Assembly: GCA_030431355.1 (NCBI GenBank)
Contig: JAUIJG010000092.1
Coordinates: forward strand, 1 to 14,424
Direction: 5' to 3'
Origin: a bacterium
GTDB lineage: Bacteria > Cyanobacteriota > Vampirovibrionia > Obscuribacterales > Obscuribacteraceae
Length of the DNA stretch: 14,424 nt
Position 1 is the first letter of the stretch. Every line of letters begins with the position of its first letter. The notes beneath the pieces were generated by a model. That model made no database searches. It was not told the origin of the DNA and saw only the letters and a list, made by a program, of their open reading frames with translations. The position numbers were made by a program, and so were the translations under genes. This document shows positions 1 to 9,500 of the stretch, in pieces.

Positions 1-35
1 AGGTTCTGGCATTATCTCATTCTCTTATGAATTCC

Positions 36-88
36 TTTCAAATCCCTTTCAAATTCCTTTTCAAATCCTTTTCAAATCTTCTTCAAAT
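36..88. repeat. Five tandem copies of an approximately 11-bp unit after the giant gene
   Basis: The core TCAAAT recurs at 38, 49, 61, 72 and 83, at steps of 11, 12, 11 and 11, each preceded by a short C/T-rich run; on the minus strand the units read like ATTTGAAAAGG. The array begins 10 bp beyond the TAG at 99-101. The remaining bases 1-98 hold no gene and no convincing hairpin terminator. Confidence 0.75.
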
Positions 89-98
89 CTCTTGTTTG

Positions 99-500
99 CT
101 AATTTCCGACCCAGGAAGCAGGACTGTAGTCGGTGGTGTCATCCTGGTGCAATAAGTAATTGATTGTGGGGATAGCGGCTGAAAGAACCAGGACCACAGC
201 CCCTCGTCTTCGAACAAACTCAGCCATATTGGCCCTTACCCCGGCGGCTCTGGCACCGGTCTTCTCGACCAATCTGTCGTACTCCATGCGACCCTGGCGC
301 TGCTCGGCTTCGTCGAAAGAAAGGAGCTTGCCTGCCAGCTCTCTGGCTTTCTCCATGTCTTCTATGCCAAGCTCCCTGCCCAGTTTCTCGGCAAACTTGT
401 CCTCTCTGCCGCTCATTAGAAACGGTATCAGCGATAGAACCACCGGTAAGCCTTCTGCCGCCACTACTTCTAGAGAGCTCTCCGGAAGCAAGTCTCTCAC
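99..500 (-). CDS. Probable frameshifted C-terminus of the giant protein (or an overlapping small membrane protein)
   Basis: This open frame of 133 codons could start at GTG (498-500) and ends at TAG. It overlaps the last 280 nt of the giant frame and is offset by one base. It contains two hydrophobic segments, VVLSLIPFLM (about residues 20-29) and VVLVLSAAIPTINYLL (about 102-117). Between them is a charged helical stretch typical in composition of the giant protein (KFAEKLGRELGIEDMEKA). An in-frame TGA at 507-509 blocks extension upstream, so any frame change lies between about 506 and 470. The GTG has only a weak purine stretch (GAAGAGC) before it. I favour a one-base indel (natural or assembly error) separating this part from the giant gene, which would give that protein a C-terminal membrane anchor. 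A separate overlapping gene or a programmed +1 shift is possible; I see no classic slippery site. Confidence 0.65.
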   Translation of the reverse strand: MRDLLPESSLEVVAAEGLPVVLSLIPFLMSGREDKFAEKLGRELGIEDMEKARELAGKLLSFDEAEQRQGRMEYDRLVEKTGARAAGVRANMAEFVRRRGAVVLVLSAAIPTINYLLHQDDTTDYSPASWVGN

Positions 501-3500
501 CGCTCTTCAATTCAACAGGTTCAACGGCACCAAGGGTTTCGGAGAGAGCCTGCCTGGCAGCCTCATGCAGGGGATGGTCCGGACTATCGAGAAGGGAGAA
601 CATCACTCGCATGTTTGCTTGTTTAGATTCTCTCAGACCCGCGATAACGCTATCTCGAACATAGGCATCGTTCATGTCCAGGAACTTGAGGTCAATCCCT
701 TCTCGGCCTAGTTCTTGAAGCAAAGTTGCCTGGAAGACTTCGGCATGGGCTTTGATCTCATCGGCTCTCACCGCTTCAACAAAGGCTTCTATTCCTTTTT
801 CCTTGATCTGGCCAACGGTCTCGATAGCCTTCTCCAAGGCATAGTCACCAGGTCCACTTTCGCCGACCATGGCTTCCCGCAGCAGCCTGGCACCATCACC
901 GCCGGTGATATCGGCATCGGGATTCTTGCCTATCCAGTCCAGGCCCCTGACCAGGGCCTCCCTCATAGAGCGATCGGCTGTGCCCCGGGAAAGCTCCAGA
1001 TATCTTTCACTCACCCTGGCCAGCTCTCTTTCGGAAGAGACCGGCTTCCGAACCTGGCTATCGCTACGAGATTCCAGTCTTGAATCCATATCACTTGAAG
1101 TTGACTCAGGACCATCTGAAAGTTCAGTCACACGTTCCAGGGTCTCCCAGTGGTCGACTAATAGGTCCATGCGCTGTTGGTCGCTGAGCGCTCTTCCGTA
1201 CTTTGTCTTCATCATATAGTCAAACTTGCTGTAGAGCGTGTTTCTATCATTGAGCGGATAGTCGAATACTTTGCCATCCCTGAATTTCAATTTGACCGAG
1301 GTAGAACCATCGGCAGTTTCGGTAATCCCCTGAATCTCCACAATATTTTTTGAGTCCCAATATGCTTCTATGGGTCTCTCCAGCTCATGATAGCGACCGC
1401 CGCCTTTCAGCTCCACAGGACTCTTCAGCTTACCGGATTCAGGCAGCTGGCCCTGCTCAAGTTTTTCGAAGGTATGAACAAAGGCGTCATAGTGCGCTTC
1501 TCTATAATGCTTCTCAGCCAGGTTATCCGGTTCGATAAGATTGCGATGCACGGCAACAGCGGTCACCACGCGATCATATCCGGCAGCAGCAGCGACTTCC
1601 TGGCTTATCAAATTGCGCTCCAGCATAAATCGTACTGCTTCATCGCTACTTGTGAAACCTTCAGGGAGAAGCTCCATCACCTTCTGGGCATGACCCCGGG
1701 CGGCTTCCAGGTGTTTGCCCTGCGGGTCTCCAGCCTCCATCCTTTTCAATTCCACTAACACGGCTTCCTGGGCGTTACCCAGGGCAATATCATTCATGAT
1801 GAATTTGACCATGGGGAATCTTGCCTCAAGGGCTTCCCGACTCTCTCCCCTGTCCACCAGGCGTGAAAGTTGTCGCGTCTTTTCAAAACGGCGAGCCCGT
1901 ATCTCTTCTATGGAGAACTGATAAAAGGACTTGTCGACCCTGCCTACCGCATCACTGGCGATACCGGTCATAAGCTTTCTGACATCGGGAGCGGAGCTGA
2001 GATCCCCTCCGCTACTGGCAAGCTCAGCCAGGGTGGCTTTGAACTCAGCCACCCTGCGCTCCAGATACTCTTTGGCTGCCTGGTTCAATACACCATCACC
2101 GGCGGTTTTGACCAGAACATCGCTGATAACTGAGTTGGACAGGGTAGCGTTGTAATGCTTAATCTCCGCCTCCATCTCGCGTATGACACCACGACTGGAG
2201 CGCAACTCGGAGAGTACTTCGGGGGAGAGTTCTCGAGATTCAAGAAATTCACTGATCTCCTTTCTGTCGCTGGAACGCCCTCTCTCAACTATATAATCCC
2301 GGACAAGTCCTCTCATTGCGTCCACTGCTTCGGGACTTTCATACTTCGGTCTTCCGCTTACCTGGTTGAAGCTGAGACGCTTTCCGCCCTGACCGATATG
2401 TCCAAGACAATCTTCGAGAACCAATCTGCTGAACAGCTCGGGATTAGCCATCTTCAAAGCAGTCCGGTCAAGAGACTCTTGAAAATGCTTCACTTCATGT
2501 TCGATGACATTTACAGGATCATCGGCATTCAGTCCGATCTTGATCATTCCGTCACCATAGGTGCCGGCTGCCTCCCTCAAAATCTCCACCACTATGTTAT
2601 GGGGTGCTATCAATTCAGGTGGCAAGCCCAGCTTGGCGGCCGCTTCTCTGGCAGGTTCCAGAAGCGCCGCTTCTGCGCTCAGTCGATTCTCTTTCCATCT
2701 CTCTTGCTGAGCAGGTCTTTCGCTCTCCCAGACATGCTTTCTCAGAGCGTTTGCTTCCGGCTCAACGTACATTCTGAAGTTCTGATTAGCGGCATTCTTG
2801 GCGCTGAGACGTGACTCGGTAAGGGATTTATACTCGGTTCCGGCTTCTTGCTCTTTTGCCAGAGTGACCAGATAGTCGGCGAAGTTTCCAGCCATCTCGG
2901 TAAAGGTTCTGCCACCCGATGTTTGATTATTCTCAATGAAATCCCTGGTGTAGTTGCCTGAATAGACCCTATCGAGAGGCAAGTTACTCTCCCTTCCGGT
3001 AGAGCTTACCTGGGTCAGAGAGACTCTACCATCGCCATCGACTCTGATGGCATCGACCTTAACTGGATTTCCTCGAAGATCTCTGACTTCAAGAGGTTCT
3101 CTGAATCTGGTCAATACCCCGGACTCACCTTCCTTAACGGTGGTGACATTAGTGGGTGAATAACTGCTGAACTTACGCATTCGCTCAAGAACCAGAGAAC
3201 GGGCTCTGCCATCCGGTGTAAAAAAGCCTTCGTATGCGGTACCGGCAAGGTCGCCTCTTTCCAGAAGAGAATTCTCCAACATCCACTCCATGATCGGACG
3301 GTTGTAGTCGACATTGGTGGACAGAGGCTCAACGAGAGAGCGAGCAAGGGCGGTAGCATTTTTAGTGTCGTTCTCCATAATAGCCCGATGTAGCCTTTGA
3401 ATAGTTGAAGTATTCTTGAGATAATCGACCAACTTTTCATGATCCCGACGCAGGGTCTCTACCCGGTCGTCACCGGCCGGCAGACCTCTGAGTTCGCGAT

Positions 3501-6500
3501 GGATCTCTTTAGCCCGCAGGGCAACCTCGCCTTTTCTGGCAGCGGTCTCATCCGATGAGATCGCGTAGGATAGCTGGGAAGTCTGCCCGGACTCGCGAGC
3601 CACGGCATCAAGGCTGAAAGTACGAACATGCTTCCTCACCAAAGCGTTATCACGACCGGAAATTTCCGGCGCTTTCAGCTCGTCTGAACCGGGAGGACGC
3701 TTCTGATAGCCCTCGGCAACACTATTCATACGCTCCAGCATGCGTTCATGGATATTGTTCCGGGAAGCAATGACAGCCTTTTTCATCTCCGCTTCGCCGA
3801 TAGAATCGGGATCCACATTAAACTCTCTGGCAAGTTGTCTCACCAGGGACCGGGTTGGCACCTCGCCTTTACTGCTGGCGACATGTTCCCGGATTTCGTA
3901 GGGCGCCAGGGCTTCATGGTTCTTTTGGGAGGAACCAAGCACTTCTTCTATTACCGCATCGGGAACACTTGCCCCCATCTCTTTCAACCTGCTTGAAACA
4001 GTAGCAAGATCGGCTTCACCTTCGGCGGTGGCTAATACATGGCTTACCAGCTCCCGGTTTGAGTTATCGACAACTGAATCAATAGCCAGTCTCAACTGTC
4101 TTGCCTGCAGATCCACCGGCAGATCCCCTGCCACCTGACGCACAAGTTCGTCGCTTACCGACATTCCTGTGCTCAAGTCTCCAGGCTCTCTTGCGGTCAA
4201 CCTGGCCACTTCCTGTTTGATCTGGGCTAGATGTGTCTCAGCCGACACTTCGACTCCGCCTTCAGCCTCCACGAGGTTGTGCATGGCTAGCCGAATCACC
4301 TCGCCTGCTCTTCCATATTTAATTGAATCAACCACTTTCAAAGAAGTGTTGTTCAGCTCTGTGGTATCAAGCAACTTGACTGACCGAAGATAACTCTCGG
4401 TTTCAGCCTTGATGGCCTCTTCCACTGCCACTTCCGAGTTGCCGAACTCGGCAAGTAAGGACGGCTCGAATTCAAATCCCGGTCTTTCTATTCTGGGGGG
4501 AAGTTCGGCTTTCTCTTTAGCCACGTCAAATCCGGCTGCCTCCAGCTCACTTAGAATTCGCTCTTTGACATGACCTTTAAACGCTTCTCGAGCATCATGG
4601 GACTTAATCGGAACTCTCTCCAGGACTCTGGAATCCACGGCTATTCGGCCTGGCTTTCCTGCTCCGGCTATAACGTTATCCATTATCGCCAGGCGAACAC
4701 CGAGGGGATCTTTTTCGCCAAGGGCCATCAGCTCCAACCAGCGCGCTTCATGGCCCAGCTCATGGGTAGCCGTCACCATATGATTTTCAGAGTTGACTCC
4801 CACATAGGACTCACCCGTACCGATCTTATATTTGCCTTGCACGGCATCATCTACGGTGTACTTGAAGTTCTCTCTATCGATGAACTCCACCGGCAAACCT
4901 AGATGCTCGGCTATACGCAACGACGGATCGGTAATGAAGCGAACTGTTGCATCAGCGGCCCGATTCAGGGTCTCGGTGGTCTGATCTGAATTGAGCCTGG
5001 AACGGTTTGACGTAATGGCGAGAAGCTCGGATCGGATCTGGGACTCAGCCTCTTTCAACCGGCCAAAGTCCACCTCCGGCTGATTGTCATAGCCGACAGT
5101 ACCGGCAAGATAATCCGTCGGTACGGCAGTCCGACCCAACTCTCTATCTTTTAGAATCGGATGATTCTCGGGAAGCAGATCCATCTCAACTAAAAACCGG
5201 AGAGAGTCTTCTCCGGTTTTATCCAGATAAGGACGCTTGCTCAAATCTCTAGCAATATGGGCAGCCAACTCCCTGGCTTTGCTCCGGTTCTCTGAATTGG
5301 CTGGATCTCTTTCAAGTTCAGCCAGGGCAAGGTCGAGTTGTTCTCGTTTTACATCGAGACGAATAGCGTCGATAAGCTCCCGGGAGGCATCGCTCTTACT
5401 GCCTTCACGAATAATTGCCTGCTTCACCAGAGGAGACTTCATCCCCTCTTCTAGAATGGCTCTAGCAAGAGGCCTGGTCATCTTACCATCAGCCGGAAGC
5501 ATTCTCTGCACCACCGGCGATTTCATACCCTCTTCATAGATTACCCGTCGAACAGCCTCACTCTTGACGGATTTCCAGATCTCTTCTCGAAGTTGATCTC
5601 TCAACTGCACTCTTCGAGCACTCACCTCAGTCCGGGAATGTACATAGGCTGGGTCGTGTACTCGACCGACCGAATCAAGGGAGATGCTGACTGTGAGCTT
5701 GCGAGCTTCGGGTAGATCTTTCACAGAATCAAGCTCGCCCACCGCCTTCTGATGCTCCACTCTGCCCTGAAGAGCCCTGGCCGAATCCAGAATATGTCTG
5801 AATACAGGCTCCGGAACTTGACTGTGGGGCATGACCAATTCATAGTGGTTGAAAGCCGTATGAACAAGCTCCGCCTTTATCTCTTCGGCAACCCTCATGG
5901 GATCGTTGCCGAACTCGGACATCAATGCTCCGGGCAGCCTCTTTGCTCCCTCCTGCCCGGCTTCGGCTCCGGTCATCCAGGAATGCACCTCCTCGGCGCT
6001 GAGATTCTGCAACTCGAACATGGACTTATCGGAGGATGAGAGAAATTGATATACCATGACGGTCATCTGTTGAGCACTGGATCTGTTTTTGTAGGTAGGT
6101 CTGGACTCTGCGCCTTCTCGCGTGAAGCGCGGCTCCCCTTCTCCTACTCCGACCAATGACTGCTCCACCACCATCATTTTAAAGCGGTGATCCAGATCCT
6201 GGTTGGATCTTCTGCTACCACCGCTGGCGGAACGGGCGAACCCGGAGAGTTCCGCTTGCATATGCCTGGCCACATTATCGAGACTACCCAGCTCTCCCTG
6301 TAGGGTGGCACCATCCGGCAAGCGACCGCCACCATCGACTCTTCCCTGCAACCAATCTTGTACATCGAGAACATCAAGATTTTTTAGATCTTGAGTAGAC
6401 ATGCCGGAATCGGCAAGATACTTGCCAATCAGTCCGCGCATCTCATTGACCGACTCTCTCTGTCTCAGAGGCGACAAATACTCCATGTGGGATTCACCGC

Positions 6501-9500
6501 TCAGACGAGAACCACCTTTGCCGACTTGCTTCATCGCTTGCTGAAAAGCCAGCGCTCGCTCTTTAACAGCACGGGAAGGCTCTAAATTTAATCCGGCTTC
6601 ATGGCTTGTTATGGCGTAATGTACCACTTCCGATTTTATTGTAGCGGCGATGGCTTCCGCCGTCATGCCGTCATTAGAACCGGCACCGCCATTAATGCCG
6701 CCATATTCAACTTGCAGACGGGAGGCGCCATCGATCAATCCCTGTTCATTTGTTCTTTCGGCAAGCCATTTGCTCACATCCTCAACCGAAGTGCCTCTCA
6801 GATCACCGGCGGAAAGTTTCGACTCTCGAACATATTCCCTGACCAGATCTTTCATCTGTTCACGACCGGCGGAACTGGAGAAATCTTTTCTGTATTCGAC
6901 CTTGTCGGCACCGAGACCTCTTATCAGTCCACCACGTCCACATCCCGCCAGGCAGGAGTCAAGCACCATCTCCCTGAACTCGGACGGATAAGCCACACTT
7001 AGCGTGGCCAGACGCTGGGCTCTTGCCAGATGCTCCGCCTCGTGGGTAGCGATAGAGGTCCGGTTCTGAGCCTCTTTCAACACCCTGATTTTGTAGTCTC
7101 CGGAGCTGAATTCTCCCCTTGTAGAACGCCCGGGGAAGGATGTGAACTCTGCCAGACTTTCTGTGGCATAGAACTCGGGAAGGCCCTGCCGGGTCAACTC
7201 TCGAAGCACAGCTCTCTCCACCGCGGCAAGATTTGAGCGTTCCTCGGCAACCAAGCGTGAACGATCCTCAAAGCGGTCGGAGGCGGCTCTTACAATCTCA
7301 GCTTCTGTCTGCAACAGCTTTCTCTCGCCACCCTCAGAAGAGAGTTCGTTCTCGACAGACCGACCTGGTAGCACCAGGGCACCATCGACCCTTGCTCTCA
7401 GCCTGGTAAGCTGCTCGACAACAGCTCTAGGAGCCCTTTCAAGTCGCTCCTCTTTGTATGACTCAGGCAACTGAATCGAGGCTTTCAAATCTACATATGG
7501 ATGTCTGAGTCCGGTGGAGTCGATACCGTCCACACCGTCAAAAGAGACAATTTTTACCGGACGACCGCTTTGCCTATCTGTAAAGCTCAGCTGCGGGGTA
7601 CTCACTTTCTCGGAGAACTCCACTGCGAGTCCTCCCTCCATCATCGATGAATACTCGCTCTGGCGCAGGAACTTATGAAGCAGAAGCGATGCCTGGCGGC
7701 CTGCTTCTACATTGGAGGAGCCGGGCTCAATTCTTGATGAGAGGGCAGGCTCATTAAATATGGTGGCAAACTTCTCAAGAGCGTCATTAGATACAAGGCT
7801 GGAGGATATGTAGGAGCGATCGCCGTGCATGGTTTTGGCCCGGTTCTCAAGCAAGAATGCCTCAGTAAGGAAAGTACGCCCAAATGAATGTATCGGCTCT
7901 TTCAGCCCTTCGAGACGGCGCATAATTTCAGCGGTGCTATCGGCATCAAACCGACCTTCTGCTTCGGTCAGCCCCGAAATGCCTTCCACTATAAGCTTGG
8001 CTCTCTCCGCACTCTGGATCAGCTCCTCAGTCAGCACCTGCGCCTTCCGGTGAGAACGGCCGGGATCCAGTTCGGACTTGGCCTCAAGCAACTCTTCTTT
8101 ATATAGGCGTTCTAACTTCTGCACGCTTGTCTCAAAGTCATGGAGAAATTCGCCGAAATTGGCGCCTTCCAGCTTAGAGAAATCCGTCTCAGCCATGGCC
8201 TTGAGTCTATCGTTTAGTAGAGAGACAAGATCCGCCCTGGGGCTATCTTTAGACTCAAGGAATGAGATCCCGTCGACGGTGCCTAATTCGGAAGCACTTG
8301 CATCAGCCGCTCTCAGCTGTTCTCTAACTTGTTGGTGATAGGCAGGATCCTTGCCTTCGGAGTCGCCATGCAAGAATTCATATAGTGAATAAAGAGCCCG
8401 ACGACCGGTCAAATCTCCCTCGCTGGCCTCGCCATCCGACATGTATGCTACATCTCCGCGGGAGAGATCCATCATCTGTGCGTGGGCGGCAATTCTATTT
8501 TGATTGTCCAGGGTCAAGACGCCTTTTCTAATGCCCACCTCTTCCGATAGACGATCCAGATCAGACTGTTGCAGCTCACCGCTGTTTCCATAAACTTCCT
8601 TGACTCGCTCTCTTATCAACTCGCCAACTTCATCTTCCAACAATGCACCGACAGCAGTGCGACCGGATTTGGCTGTGCCGTCATCCATGCCGATGGAGAT
8701 AATATTGGGATAGACCGCATCTTTGTAATCACCCTCCGGTATATCCGCCAGAGGCCAGGCGTCCCTGGAAACACTCACCCTGTTGGTACCACTGAGCCTG
8801 CGACCATCAGAGACCTGTCCGGTTTCATGGGCAGGGTCTAAGAAAAGCTCGGGAGAAGCCTCCAAATGAGTATGCAGATACTCATCCACAACCCTGGCTA
8901 ATTGGCGGGCCGACTCAGTATCCCTCGTGTAGAGAACAAGATTCTTAGTGCTCTGACCTTTCGGTCCCGGGTGGACGTCGCGATAAGACTCCTCTCCGGT
9001 TGAGCCGTCTTTGACAATATGCTTTATCTCTCTATCCACGGATTCATCGGAATAGCGAGGATCTCGATTGAGCGGGTCCTGAATTTTGGCACCAAGAAGA
9101 TTGAGCTCCTTCAATCTCCTTCCCATCTCAGTCTGGGGATTGTCGCTCAAGGCGTCGGCAACAACTGGATATAGAACTCTACCGACCGCAGCGGAATCTT
9201 TGCTGCCGATGGCATTTACATGTACTTTGCTGCTTCCTTCTCCATGCTTGCCGTCGGCAAAATGGAACCAGGGTCCATCCCGGAAGAATGTAATATTGGT
9301 CTTGCCACCATCGGCCGAATAGACTCTCAAATCTCTCGGCTCGTTATACCCTCTGGTCTCGGAGTTTCTAAAGGGCACACCGATTGAGACACCATCGGAA
9401 TACTGGCGCATGGACAGCTCAAGCCCTTCTCGATTGAACTCCCTGCCATAATGGCTAGTGGAAATATCCGCTCGCTCCATGGAACGAGAGACTTCCCCTG

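Noticed and set aside
1..12. Possible start of another minus-strand gene (ATGCCAGAACCT)
   Set aside because: Only four codons are visible and there is no clear Shine-Dalgarno; too little to call.
160..711. Plus-strand frame of 183 codons over the frame break
   Set aside because: Ser/Arg-rich shadow frame without a start signal; both minus-strand frames here carry better sequence.
2155..2814. Plus-strand frame of 219 codons
   Set aside because: Antisense shadow of the giant gene; no ribosome site, implausible composition and the opposite strand is clearly coding.
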